A stretch of DNA of 64,000 nucleotides from Ceratopteris richardii (taxonomy: Eukaryota; Streptophyta; Polypodiopsida; Polypodiales; Pteridaceae). The stretch spans positions 71,625,983 to 71,689,982 of the forward strand of contig CM035416.1 of NCBI GenBank assembly GCA_020310875.1, read 5' to 3'. A program made the translations under genes and the position numbers. Under the pieces are notes generated by a model, which worked only from the letters and a program-made list of their open reading frames with translations, searched no databases and had not been told where the DNA came from. Shown here in pieces: positions 12,051-24,100 of this stretch. How positions within the stretch are numbered: position 1 is the stretch's first letter; each line of letters starts with the position of its first letter.

Positions 12051-12830
12051 ACTATTTGCTTTAAAATAGCTTTAGTACATTTTTTCACTTTATCTACATA
12101 CTCTGTTCGCATTTTGTTATAATCTGGCATGGTGAAACCTTTTCGTGTAGTTGACATCAAAGCATCTTTGAAAATGGGATTACGAATAACATTGAAAGGA
12201 ATCCCACATGCTAAGAATGCTTGAGTCCATTTAAGATGAAGCTCGAGACAATCTTGCTTTTCAAAAGCTACATGTAAAGTATGTTGTGATTTATTACGGA
12301 CAAAGCATGGTGACAAAGTATTAGATCCACCATTTTTACTACATTCGCCAAATCCACTCTTTTTTTATGCAGTTGGAGAAAATGGAGTACATGTATCTTG
12401 GTTATTCTAAAAAACAGTTTGAGAGACTTGAGTAGAAATATAATGATGATCCTCTACTGTCATCGATGCATCTACTCGTTCTTGCTCTACACTTGGGCTA
12501 CTTTGAAAGTGCTATGAACTACTCATGCTTTTGAATCTTTTTGATGTGATACCTTGAGATTTACATTTATTTGCACAACTTGCAAAATGTACCCATATAT
12601 CACTATCTGGATTAGAGCATCCTACCACATTATTACCTCTACTAAAAAGATGCTTTTTATTCGAGTTGCATTTCCTACATAACGGTGCCCACAACATTTG
12701 CATTGTATTGTGGATACTATTTTACTCTCTTGATGAACAATCACATATGACCATTCTTTTCCCTTTCCTATAGTGCTTTCAAATTGCTTTATGAAGACTA
12801 TACGTACAAAAAAACAATATAAATCAATAT
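12047..12830 (-). pseudogene. hAT-family transposase, N-terminal half (BED and DUF659-like)
   Basis: Read on the minus strand. The first block (about 12830-12640) shows a BED zinc-finger pattern: KEWSYVIVH, CKCCG, then GNATRIK; the expected following histidine is lost to a frame change. The second block (about 12316-12055) has KWTQAFLACGIPFNVIRNP and MPDYNKMRTEYVDKVKK, which match the DUF659 region of plant hAT-like transposases (from memory of the family). The C-terminal dimerisation domain (hATC) is missing; at that place the plus strand holds the kinase fragment. Several stops separate the blocks. Confidence 0.68.
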
Positions 12831-12839
12831 CAAATAAGA

Positions 12840-13960
12840 TATTTCGATCAACATTGAGTCAAACAATTACGATAGACTTTAATTCTCAATCATACACCCA
12901 TATACAATTAGACATACTATTGTGAAGTAAAAATCATTGTTGAGTTAAACAATCACAATAGATTTTGATTCTCAATCATACACACATATAAGTTTACACA
13001 TACATATACTTACACATATTATTGTGAAATACAAATCAATATTGAGTCAAACAATCACAATATATTTTAAATTCTTGATCATATGCACATACACTTACAC
13101 ATACTATTGTGAAGTAAGAATCAATATTGATTCAGACAATCACAATAGATTTTTTATTTACAATTATACATTCATATGCATACACATACTCATACACATA
13201 CATACATATACTACTATGAAGTAATTCTCAATGTTGATTTAGACATAATCTACCTACATCTTTCAATATTAAATTTAATGTACCACAATAGATTTTAAAT
13301 TCCTGATCATATGCACATACACTTACCATACTATTGTGAAGTAAGAATCAAGGTGGTATCAGACATTCACAATAGATTTTAAATTCCTAATCATATGCAC
13401 AAACATTTACAAAAACTATTGTGAAGTAAGAATCAATAGAGTCAAACAATCACAATAGATTTTTACATTCACAATTATACATTCATATGCATACACATAC
13501 TCATACACACACATGCATATACTATTATGAAGTAAGAATCAATGTTGAGCCAAACATGATCTACCTACATCTTTCAATAATAAATTTAATGTATTACAAT
13601 AGATTTTAAATTCCTAATCATATGCACATACAATTACACATATCCTGGTGAAGTAAGAATCAATATTGTATCAGACAATCACAATAGATTTTAAATTCCT
13701 AATCATATGCACATACATTTACACATACTATTGTCAAGTAAGAATCAATATTGAGCCAAACAATCACAATAGTTTAAATTATTTAATATTTATAGCAAAA
13801 AATTATACCTTGTTCTCTCTATGACACTTTAAGTTCGTAAGGAACAAAGTAGCTTTTATGAAAAATGAGTAAGAATCAATCATAATAGATTTTAAATTCA
13901 CACACATATACTATTGTGAAGTAAGAATCAATGTTGAGTCAAACAATCAGAATAGTTTGA
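12840..13960. repeat. Right subterminal tandem hairpin array
   Basis: About ten degenerate units of roughly 90-100 bp, each with CTATTGTGAAGTAAGAATC, then GAGTCAAACAATCACAATAG, then an AT-rich spacer with CATATGCACATAC. TATTGTGA and TCACAATA pair within units. The core is the reverse complement of the left array. Confidence 0.8.
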
Positions 13961-14330
13961 ATTATTTAATATAGCAAAATTTTATACCTTGTTCTCTCTA
14001 CGACACTTTAAGTTCGTAAAGAACAAAGTAGCTTTTATGAAAAAATGAGTATAGCTCTACTCTATTAAAAAATATTATTCGATCAAAATTTTTTTTATCG
14101 AAACTTTTTTCGATCGAAAGCCTTTCGATGGAAAAAAACCTTGATCGAAAAGTTATCGATCGAAAAGTTATCGATCGAAAACTATTGACTCCCATGCAAA
14201 AACTATTCGGGCATGTCCGAATAAGCTGACGTGTCACCGAATAATTCAGTCGAATAATAAGAGCTTACCGCAAAATTTCGTAATTATTCATGAATAAACG
14301 AATTTTCAAATAACGGATAATGCAACCTAG

Positions 14331-14799
14331 TTCAGGAATAGTACCAAGAACCACCTCTGCTCCGCCACTTTCATAGTGAACCAAACCAACAACAAGCCCG
14401 ATGACCTCTTCTAATATGCCCCCTCAAGCCCCTTGTTCACATAGGCTGAGTCATGCTTCATTCTCCCTTAGTTTAGTGGCGCACGATTCAGCCCCCTAAA
14501 ACCTTCATAGAGTGACTTCCTCCCAAAGAGCTTTCCACCTACTCACTTCCCCCCCGAATGTTGCTCTACAACTCGCTACACAACCTCCCCCTTTGCGTTT
14601 CTTTGTTCTTGCACACCAAGCGGAGAGAACTCCATGTATGCTCAATATCCCCCTACATGTATGCTACGGCAGGAGATAAAAAGAGTTGGTGCCATGACTC
14701 CCCAGCCCCCTTCGACAGTCATGTCCAAAAAACAAACAAAAAAACCTCCTCCTTTCTGCACAAAGAAATGGAAAGCACCCAATTTGTTTTCTCTGACAA
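14331..14799. other. Unassigned C-rich sequence
   Basis: No gene was recognised. The stretch is rich in CCCC runs and may be sequence flanking the cellulose synthase fragment; its last part is the far end of the fragment, where similarity fades. Confidence 0.4.
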
Positions 14800-15365
14800 C
14801 TAGAATGAAAAGCAAACGAAAGACTAGCATAGCTGTCAATCGTGGGGACAATAAATTTGCCACTGAGCAAGGAGATTGCAGGTAGTTAGCAATAAGCCAA
14901 GAGAGGGAGTGATGTCCATAGGTATACAATGGTGTTGACATAAGCCAATCATTCAAGCCCCTTGATCCTGCTTCCATAACCATACCAAGAGGGCAATGCC
15001 TGTTGAGAAAGATCTCAACAGATCCTAAGGCCCATCGTAGCACTTGATGTAAACAATCTATCACATTAATAGGTGCAGAACCCTTAAACAGAGGCCTTTG
15101 GGGCATGCAATAAACCGATCTCCATCCCCACACATGCATTTTGAAGTTAGTGAGAATATCCTCAGTAATAGAACCATAGATCCAGCCAACCTCTTTTCCC
15201 CGGTCAGTCTTATCTTCATAGCCATAACTTATGACATGGATTTCCTCTTTGAGAAGTGAAGTAGGGGTTGCATTCTCAGGGACACCACCATTCTCAAAAA
15301 AACGTGGATGCTACAAAGAGGGATGATTGTCCAAACTTCTTCTCATAATTTTTCTTAGACGTCAA
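14800..15365 (-). pseudogene. CESA: Cellulose synthase catalytic subunit fragment
   Basis: Cellulose synthase makes beta-1,4-glucan at the plasma membrane. On the minus strand from 15365 the translation runs [82 protein letters not shown] and [14 protein letters not shown], all signatures of the CESA core around the second half of the glycosyltransferase domain. TEDIL is the conserved TED motif; QVLRW matches the QxxRW motif. After RHCP a frame change occurs, and [13 protein letters not shown] near 14830 matches the transmembrane part in another frame. No intron interrupts the stretch, so it is a processed or multi-exon-spanning fragment. The rest of the protein (about 1000 residues in full length) is missing. 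Confidence 0.9.
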
Positions 15366-16077
15366 TGAGATCCAAACCCTGACAGCATTCCTCTCTGACC
15401 AAGAAGTCGTCATGTAGTCCCCCAAATACCTCCCATCAAACATCTGATCAACTCTTCAAGTACCTGCAATCAAACATATTCTCCTACCAAATAGGAACAT
15501 ATTAGTGCATAAAAACCAACCATTTCCTGAGCTAACAACAACCCCATCAACCAAGAGTGTGCCTAATTGTGCACCACAATAGTTTTCCTACTATGCAACA
15601 CCTTGTGTATCTTAAGAGTTTTCCTACTCTATCACACCAAGTATGTCATCATGCTCTACATGTGAAAGCTGTACGGGTCAAATGCTAACCAAAAATTAAT
15701 TGAGTGCCATCAAAATGCTTTACATAAGCATCTACATTGTGTTCTAAATGATCATCCAATTGATCATCCAAAATATGCTATAACCCAAGAGCATACTTTA
15801 AGTCAAAATCATAGGCATCTACCCTAGCATCTAAATTCTACCATACATGTGCATCATGGTTATCAATAAGCATATCCATAGGTGAACAAAATGAGAGATG
15901 ATGACTCTCACATTGCACATAATATTGAACTCCCACTAGGATGATGTTATCTCTCATATCACCTACATCATATACTTGTGCCCAATCTTGGAAGCTCTTA
16001 TAAGCATAAGCCATCTTGGCTTCAATTGAAAATAATGCTCACCAAGTGATAGTTTTAAACAAATGACTTGCATACGG
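15366..16077 (-). pseudogene. Unidentified decayed coding-like sequence, split by gypsy element A
   Basis: Read on the minus strand, the part near 16050-15850 is open and protein-like (MAYAYKSFQDWAQVYD and CESHHLSFCSPMDML), with stops on both sides. It seems to continue across the element A insertion at 27355-27480, also on the minus strand (IHGYVKMHNGLTFDIKVIGY). The family is not recognised. It could be part of an old transposon or a host gene fragment. Confidence 0.35.
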
Positions 16078-18211
16078 TGTCGTCGAGATTTTCTCTCCTC
16101 TCTCACTTGTGAAGGCCTACAAAAAACATATTTGGTGAAGGTAGCCAGAATTCCCCGAGAAGTCCAGGATGCATCAAGGATGTCAAAGGAAGCTCACATA
16201 CAAAGTTTCAAAGAAATCAAGAAAGTCCATGGTAGCGGTCAAAACTGGTCAAAGTTGGGAAATTAGGGCAAAAATTTCATTGTCACCAAATTAGATGAAA
16301 ATCCATATACTTGTAAAGATTGTCAAAGGCAGTCTATAGCCCAAATTTCAGCAGAAAATGGATTTTGTAGCACATTGATATGCTATGTTCATTTTGTAAA
16401 AATGTAATTTTTCTAGTTTGACCCTACAAATTCTTGTATAGAAATTTATGTTAGCCATATGGTCTGGCATGTATAAAGATCATATGTGGCTACATATTTG
16501 TACAAATTTTCAAGGCCATCAGAGCTTCCTAGAGACCTTAATGCCACCTTGCAAGCTTCCAAATGTAGTCAAACTTGTACAAGGGAGATTCAGATGGGAG
16601 TTATTTCTGCATATTCCTGAAGGAGATCTTTGGAAACATAGTCCTACAAAGTTTCATCTTCATCAAAGCCTATTTGGAGGGTCAAAGAGCACAAAGTCCA
16701 GTTTTCAAGATCACCGCAGTTTTCTAGTTTAAGCAAATTGAAGGGTTGAAGGACCACCACATGGCGAAAGCTGATTGAGCCATGTTGTACGATCAAGATG
16801 AGCTCATATTCAAGGGTGGAGATGCACTTATGCTTAAAGCAAGGAGGATCCACGAGTTTTTCCATAAAAGAAGATAATTTTTTACAATCAAAGATCAATA
16901 ATGCAGTTTTTCTCCAAAAATAGTGGCTTATCTTATCCGAGTTGATGTCAGCACTGATCCGACGGTTCAGATCATCCCCAAATCCAATGGTGGAGAATGA
17001 GGGCGCCTAAATTTCACTCCTTTACACTAGATTTGATAGAAAGAACAATTCCAAGCCATTGATTTGATTAATCAAATGGTTGTAATCAAAAGTAGTGATC
17101 CTAGAGTTGAGAGTTGATTTCTCTAGATCTAAGGGCCCAAATTCATTCAAAAAACTATATAAACCCCCCTCCAAACTCCTAGAGCATCATTGTTAGGCAT
17201 CCATAGGGCTCATGCTAGCTTACGGTTTCCTTGAGACGATCACCCTTGGTTGAGCGAGTGAGGATCCAAGGTGAGCTAGTATGAGTAAATTACCTAGTTT
17301 CATATTTAAGTTAGAACTCCAATCTAGGATAGGCTCTTGAAACCAGCATCTCTATCTTGACTCACCCTCAGTGGAGCGTGTGAGTGAGTTAGAGCTGATT
17401 TTAATGAGTCTTAGACTTCTTTAGTTAGACGTTACGAGCCTAGACATACATAGGGTCACTGGAGTGGAACTCACCTTCTTACGTGTGACATTCGGTTGAA
17501 CTATCATGGTTTGAGGGTCGGAACCACCTTTGATCAGTAGACTGCCTAGCTTGACGTACCACGACGATCTTATACATGTATCTTAATTCAAATCCTTTTA
17601 ATTCATGTCACTTGTCACTTGTCTCTTGTCTCCTCTCTTAGTCTCTTAAGTATTTTTACATGTCTTCTATTTCTTCTATGTGTGAGAAGGCTCCGCAGTA
17701 TTGCGTTGAACCAGTGAGGATGTTTCTTTGAGCTTGTGAGTAAACTCTATCATCATAATTCACTTGCATGCATATAATCCATACATACCCATACATATTG
17801 ATTAGTTTCTGAAAGTGTATAAGAAGCTCCAATATTGGACCATTCTTCCTTTCGAAACTGGTTTATGTGTAAGGATTCCATCTATTCATGTTATGCATAC
17901 ATATCATCCAAAGAAGACTATGCATATGAATTAGAATTAGGAAGTGTTTAAGAAGCTCCTTCAATGGACCATTCTTCCTTCCAAATTTGATTCGTGTGTA
18001 TGGTTCTCTTTCATTCTTATCATTCATGTTCATAAATCTAACTTGCACTCCTACTTTCCCATTCCCATAATCATTTCAACATCTCTCTCTTCTCCATCCT
18101 CAACATTAATTTCACTTTCATGTCCTTAAACCATCCAACATTCATTAGCTTCATACAGCCTGTGTGTGCCACGACCGGACCCGATCCACCCGGATTGCGA
18201 TCACCTCCACA
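16078..18211 (+). repeat. 5' LTR of gypsy element A
   Basis: It starts TGTCGTCGAG and ends CACCTCCACA, 2134 bp, long for a plant gypsy LTR. TATATAAA at 17156-17163 is the probable promoter. Short open frames inside are shared with the other LTR copies and do not look like genes. Confidence 0.95.
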
Positions 18212-18267
18212 TTTGAACCCGATATGAAACGCTTCGTGGCATTTGCTTCTGATCTTGTTGGGAGGTT

Positions 18268-20322
18268 GTGATCCATATCCTTTGTTTCATATTTTTCATC
18301 CTCATCATATCATCATCATCAGTCTTGAGTGTTGCACTGGATTTCTCACAGTATCGTGCACATCTTCGTCGTGAAGTAAACGCATTTGTGAGAGATCTAG
18401 AGCATCGTGCATCACTTGCTTATTCACATAAGATGGAGGAAGGATTCAAATCCCTTATTGTTCAGAAACAAGGCCAAAGAATAGTCTCTTCTATGTTGAG
18501 AGAGAAGGGAAAATTCAATGGCATCAACATCACAAGCTACTTAGATTTGTTTGAAGAGCAAGCTATGATTTTTGGTCTTCCCGAAGATCTTTTGATATCA
18601 TTCTTTGAACGAATTGTTGATAGCTCTATCATAAACCGTGTCACTCAATATGATAGTCTTCCTTGGAGTGATTTTAGAAAGGAGATGCTCAAAGAATTCT
18701 ATCTTGAAGATTATAGCCAACATAATCGAGATGGATTCTTACGATGGGTCAATTCTCCAAAGCCTACTAGCTCTATTACTCACTTACAAAATGAGTATAT
18801 TAGACGCTATGAACAACTTCCTGATGAGGATAAGATAACTTTGGAACCTGATCTTGTGATCAATTTTCTTAAGCTTCTTCATCCTGAAACTCGTAGGGAA
18901 GTTGAACGGCAATTAGAAGAACCAGATAAGCGCTATGGTCTTACTGACAATTGGCAAAAAGTGCGTAAAGTAGTAGAGGTTGTAGCCCATAGACATCAAA
19001 GACAATCCATGCTTTATGAGCAAACTAGTCTTCCTCAAGCTAGCCTTCCACAAACTAAGGAGCAAGTTAGAGAACAATCCCATGCTATGCTTTTTGACTC
19101 TACTCCTATTCCTCAAATGATGGAGCCTAATCAAGGTTTTAAAGTAGAGCCAAATAAAAGTGTAGTTGAACAATCTCAAGTGGATATTCTCACTAAGCGA
19201 ATGGAAAGTCTTATTGCTACACAATCCAATTTGGCCAAGACTATAGATGCTTTACAATCTAATTACACCAAAACTTTCCAAAATCAAATGAACCCAATGA
19301 CTTTTCAAGAGCCTAATCAACATGTTATAGCTACCAATCAAAATCCACAAGTAGCTCCTACTCAAGCATATCAAGTTCCTCCAATGCATAATCCTTCAAT
19401 GCAAAATCCTCATCCTCATGTGCAAAATCCTCAAATGTATCAAAACCTGTATCCTCAAGCTTCTCAAATAGCTTTTCAAAATCCTCAAAATCAAAATTTT
19501 CAAAATCATCAACCGTATAATATGGAAGCTCCTCTTGCACCTCAAGTACCACATGTTGCTCCCCAAGCTCCTCAAATACATCAATTGCATTTTCAAAATC
19601 CTAATTATCCTGTTCAAGCAATACCTTATCAACAAAATCCTCAATTTCAAAATTTCCCACCACAAGTTAATCAAAATCCTCAAAATCAAAATGGTTTTGT
19701 GCGTGGCACTCGTAGGTGTCCTTGGTGTGATTCGTTAGAGCACTTTTTGAGAGATTGTGAATTATTGAAGGCTGCTAAGGAGCAACGACTAGTAATAGAC
19801 ATAGACAAGAAAATCTGTGACTATCGATCTAGGCTACCTTTGCAAGGAAATTATGGTAAGGGAGGAATGAAAAAACATTATGAAAATATAACCATAATGG
19901 ACGTAGGAACTAGAGGAGTGAAACTAGAAGCTCTTGATGAACAACAAGTAGAATCAAGTAAACCCACAAAGGAAGGTGATTTTTCCATAGAGGCTTTAGT
20001 AAGAGCACGGGATGAGATTAGGAGAATAACGGCTTGGGAGTCACCGATAGAAGATCAATCTCTTATTTCTCACATATCCAATGTAGAAGAAAAACGAAAA
20101 AGAGATGAAGCTGAGCCTAGTGAAAGAAGAGTGACTCGAAAACAAACCTCAGAGGGAATAGAAACAATCATAGAGCAAGGAGAAACATCACAATCCAAAG
20201 ATAAAAAACAAGAATCAGAACCCAATGAACAAAAACAAGAGGAGAAACAAAAAGGGAAGAAGACAAAGCAAAGAAAAACACATTTTGGTCTAGAGGTACA
20301 TCAGAGATGCATGTTAAAATAG
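18268..20322 (+). CDS. Gag polyprotein of gypsy element A
   Basis: The structural protein that forms the particle and packages RNA. The frame is open from about 18268; the first ATG in it is at 18433, so translation may begin there (about 630 residues) or at an upstream non-ATG codon. The N-terminal part has the retrotransposon gag fold region (LPWSDFRKEMLKEFY, RYEQLPDEDKITLEP). A long middle is rich in Q, N and P with repeated QNP. One CCHC zinc knuckle, CPWCDSLEHFLRDC, is at 19717-19758. The C-terminal end is highly charged (K/E-rich). The stop at 20320-20322 overlaps the protease frame by 16 bases in another frame, so protease may need a frameshift or the frame may be disrupted. Confidence 0.9.
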   Translation: MIHILCFIFFILIISSSSVLSVALDFSQYRAHLRREVNAFVRDLEHRASLAYSHKMEEGFKSLIVQKQGQRIVSSMLREKGKFNGINITSYLDLFEEQAMIFGLPEDLLISFFERIVDSSIINRVTQYDSLPWSDFRKEMLKEFYLEDYSQHNRDGFLRWVNSPKPTSSITHLQNEYIRRYEQLPDEDKITLEPDLVINFLKLLHPETRREVERQLEEPDKRYGLTDNWQKVRKVVEVVAHRHQRQSMLYEQTSLPQASLPQTKEQVREQSHAMLFDSTPIPQMMEPNQGFKVEPNKSVVEQSQVDILTKRMESLIATQSNLAKTIDALQSNYTKTFQNQMNPMTFQEPNQHVIATNQNPQVAPTQAYQVPPMHNPSMQNPHPHVQNPQMYQNLYPQASQIAFQNPQNQNFQNHQPYNMEAPLAPQVPHVAPQAPQIHQLHFQNPNYPVQAIPYQQNPQFQNFPPQVNQNPQNQNGFVRGTRRCPWCDSLEHFLRDCELLKAAKEQRLVIDIDKKICDYRSRLPLQGNYGKGGMKKHYENITIMDVGTRGVKLEALDEQQVESSKPTKEGDFSIEALVRARDEIRRITAWESPIEDQSLISHISNVEEKRKRDEAEPSERRVTRKQTSEGIETIIEQGETSQSKDKKQESEPNEQKQEEKQKGKKTKQRKTHFGLEVHQRCMLK

Positions 20323-20819
20323 GAAATGATAAGAACACTATCACTGTAAATGCATTAGTAGATTCCGGCTCTGAAATCAATGTGATTTCAAGAGAAGTCT
20401 ATGATAAGTTTCGATGGCCCATAGATAAAGATTGTGGATGGTGTATGAGAACTGCAGATAATGGTGTAGGTACCCTGTATGGAGCTTGTGCTAGTGTGCC
20501 CATATCCATAGGAGGAATCACAGAAGAATTTCACTTTTTTATTCAAGATAATTGCTCCTATGAAGTTCTCTTAGGTCAACCCTTTATTTGTGAGAGTCGT
20601 ATGGAAACTAAAGCCATGGATGATGGGTCTACCTATGCTAGATTCAAGTCTAAGGATGGAATGCAATCACTTCAAGTCATGACAGTAGGAGTGAATCATC
20701 CTAGGAATCAATTGTCAATTAGAAAGAAACCTATTGTTACTCAGGGTCATGAGCATGCTTGTAGTGATTGTGCACCTCGATTCATGTTTGGAGCTACATA
20801 TGATCAAAATTTTGGATAG
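20307..20819 (+). CDS. Aspartic protease (retropepsin-like) of element A
   Basis: It cleaves the Gag-Pol polyprotein. The active-site triad DSG occurs in VNALVDSGSEINVIS at residues 15-29, with a later hydrophobic VLLGQPFI strand typical of retropepsins. It lies in the frame -1 to gag with a 16-base overlap, an arrangement compatible with programmed -1 frameshifting; no clear slippery heptamer was seen. The stop at 20817-20819 is followed by about 350 bp of broken coding sequence before the RT frame. Confidence 0.83.
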   Translation: MHVKIGNDKNTITVNALVDSGSEINVISREVYDKFRWPIDKDCGWCMRTADNGVGTLYGACASVPISIGGITEEFHFFIQDNCSYEVLLGQPFICESRMETKAMDDGSTYARFKSKDGMQSLQVMTVGVNHPRNQLSIRKKPIVTQGHEHACSDCAPRFMFGATYDQNFG

Positions 20820-21171
20820 AATCCATTGTTGAGCGGGACAACAGTGGATATTGGTTTTACATCTCGCAGCCAACCAACCTGTTCAATAGTTTGTCACTTT
20901 GCTTTCCACGTTCTAGATTAGATTTTCTTCATAAGAGCCAATTGTCCAAGTCTTTTATCCAAAAAACCCAAAAAAATTATAAAAACAACAAAATCATGGA
21001 ACATGATGAGAACATTGAGCATGTGATTGAAACATCTCATTGTTTCTCTACTCTTGAGGAGTTAGAGTTATGTCTTCAACAAAATTCTAATTCCCATATT
21101 ATTCTTCTTTCTTCCCTTGATGAGTATGCTCTAATCCAATCAATGTTGACAAGTGCTCAAAATTTAACTAA
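20820..21171 (+). pseudogene. Broken linker between protease and RT frames, element A
   Basis: An open stretch at 20891-21187 (MEHDENIEHVIETSH, with QQNSNSHIIL) seems to belong upstream of RT. It ends in TAG near 21187 while the RT frame opens at 21172 in another frame, so a single indel around 21172-21187 probably separates them. Confidence 0.5.
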
Positions 21172-24100
21172 ACACATGATGCCTTAGTTGAAACAAAGCA
21201 CAAAACTGCAGACAAAAAAATCAAACCCATAGCTCAACCATTACCTCAAGGAAGTAATGAAAAAATTATTGATGTGAAAAATGATCCAATTCTTCGGGAT
21301 AAGAAAAACATAGGACATACATTCACGGATGAGACAATCAAACAGGTGAAAATTGGTAGAGATGATGACTTTTTTTTGCCAGCAGAGAGAGATAAATTTG
21401 AGAGAGTCATACGTAGCCATGGAAAAGCCTTTACTATGTATCCTCATGAGATTGGTTGTGTAGATCCTAAGCTAGTTTCACCCATGATAATCTTTACTAT
21501 TCCACATATTCCATGGAATCTTCGCCCTATACCAGTTCCAAAGGCTCACTTACCTGAGCTAATGAAACTACTTAAGGAGAAGATAAACATGAGAATTTTA
21601 GAGCCATCTTTTGCACCTTACTCAAACAGATGGTTCACTGTGCCTAAAAAGAATGGGAAACTACGTTTTATTCAAGATCTCCAACCTGTCAATAAAGTCA
21701 CCATAAGGAATGTAGGAACAGGACCCATTGTAGATGAGTTTGCTGAATCATTTTCAGGACATTCTATCTATTCAATGGGTGATTTATATTTAGGATATGA
21801 CCAATTCCAATTAGAAATTGATAGTCGTGACATAACCACAATGAAAACTCCTTTACGCTTAGTGCGAATGTGTACTTTACCTCAAGGAGCGACTAATTCT
21901 GTGGCTCATATGATGAGTGCTATGAATATGGTCTTACATGACTTTATCCCTCATATAACTATGTCATTCATTGATGATATTCCAATTAAAGGGAGTGAGG
22001 AACGTGTAAAGGACATTACTTTAGATTCATCGGGATGTCGTAAATTTGTTCTTGACCATATCTCTGATTGTGAAAGAATATTTCAACGATTTGAAGAGGT
22101 AGGTCTCACATTTTCCATAGAGAAATCTGTTTTTGGTGTCAACGAGGTACTTATTGTTGGACATTTATGTGGCCATTATGGTCGAAAGCCATACCCACAA
22201 AAAGTTGATACCATTAGCAAGATTTCTGAAACATGTAACACCGTAAGTGAGGTACGTAGATTTCTTGGTGCTTGCATCTTTTATGTTATTTGGATCCCAC
22301 ACTTTGCTCATGTTGCTGATTGTCTTTATGACTTGTTGAGGAAGAAACGAAAATTTATTTGGACTGACAAACACACTCAAGCTATGCGTAAATTGAAGAA
22401 ATTATTGCTTGAAGCTCCCATCCTTAAGCGTGTAGACTATTCTGCTAACAAACCTATTATATTGACTGTTGATACTAGTCCTATTGGTATAGGTTGGGTC
22501 ATAAGTCAAGATGATAGTGAAGGGAATAGATATGCAATTAGGTTTGGTGCCAAAATTCTACATGAAACACAACGAAAATATCCACAGATCAAACGAGAAC
22601 TATGGGGTATGGTAACAGCTTTGAAAACAGACAAAGAATATTTCATTGGTGCAAATGTCAAAGTTGAGACTGATTGTTTGCCTCTCATTGGAATGATAGC
22701 CAATTGTTCATCTCCTGATATAGCCATGCTTAGATGGATCTCATATATTAAGTTCATAAATCTTGAGTTAGTTCATATTTCAGGTAAGTCAAACTCAGTT
22801 GCTGATATGTTATCAAGAGCTAGATTTGATGATGATCTTGAAAGTGATATAATAAAGAATGTGAATTTAGTTGACTATGTTCCACATATATATGAGTATG
22901 AGAAATTTCATGAGTCTGAGTACGAAGATGAATGGAGAGACATAGGAAAGTATCTCAGTACACTACAACCATTACCTAGCTGGACTACGAATAGATTCCG
23001 TAACATTAGGAAACGAGCTTATAACTTTTTCCTATGTAATGGTTATCTTTGGAGACATGCTAAGGGTAAGGTTAAGAATCCACAACGAGTCCTAGGAAAG
23101 AGAGGTCTTCAATTGCAAGTAATGAAGGAAATACATGAGACATTATGGGCAGGTCATAAAGGATTTTTTGGAACATATGAAAAAATTAGAAGTACCTATT
23201 ATTGGCCTAGGATGTATGTTGACATTAGTAGCTATGTTTCTACATGTTCTACTTGTCAACTTCATTCATCAGTCAAACATAGAGATCTGTTGCATCCTAC
23301 TTATCCACCTTGTATTCACTACAAGTGGGTAGTAGATCTTGTAACTATGCCTAAAGGTATCGACAAAATGCGTTACATTGTACTTGCAAGAGAAGACTTA
23401 ACTAATCATGTAGAGGGACGTGCACTACGATCTAAGACCACTTATAATGTTTGCAAATTCTTGCTTGAAGATGTCATAAGTCGCTTTGGGTACATAGAGA
23501 AAGTAGTTGCCGATCGTGGAGAGTTAAATGCGAGAGAAGCTAAAGAGTTCTTTGAGCGTCACGGTATTCGTTTGTCTCTCACTACTGCATATAATCCAGA
23601 GGCCAATGGTAAAATAGAGAGAGGGCATCCACCTATTGTGAAAGCCATATCTAAAGCATGTAACGGTGACATCAAACAATGGCCTAAATTCTTACCTTTT
23701 GCACTTTGGGCAGATAGAATGACATGCACACGTACTATTGGATATATGCCTGCTGAACTCATGTACTGTCAAAAACCATTGTTTCCAATTCAGTCTCATA
23801 TTTCTGCATGGTCAAATTTGCCTTGGTCTGAAAACATGTCTACTGATGATTTTTTGAGTTTGCGTATTAATCAGTTAGAACAAAATAAATTAAGACTTGA
23901 TGATGCTGTTGAAAAATTAAGAGAATCTAGAATGAAGAACAAGCATTATTTTGATAAAACTCATCGATTGCGTCCTAAGCCAATTGAAGTAGGAGATTGG
24001 GTGCTCATTTATGATAGTACATTTGACTCTCAATATGATGCACGCAAAAAGCTCACTCAACGGTGGTTTGGGCCATACATTGTATCAAAAGTCAACAACA

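Larger units (their letters stand above)
9902..14330. mobile_element. hAT-like DNA transposon, decayed, with kinase-gene cargo
   Basis: The ends are short imperfect inverted repeats: CTAGGTTAGC at 9902 and, read on the minus strand, CTAGGTTGCA ending at 14330. Further inside, both ends carry GATCGAAA-rich stretches (10004-10075 and 14100-14180) and arrays of hairpin units in opposite orientation. Between them are minus-strand BED and DUF659-like transposase remnants and a plus-strand kinase-like pseudogene. hAT elements make 8-bp target duplications; the flanking 8 bp match only partly, so the exact ends are not proven. Dead as an autonomous element. Confidence 0.65.

Noticed and set aside
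9895..14337. 8-bp target duplication of the hAT-like element
   Set aside because: GCTGATGC and GTTCAGGA agree at only four positions, no better than modest chance.
20300..20325. Programmed -1 frameshift signal between gag and protease of element A
   Set aside because: The frames overlap suitably, but no standard slippery heptamer or clear downstream pseudoknot was found; left as a possibility only.
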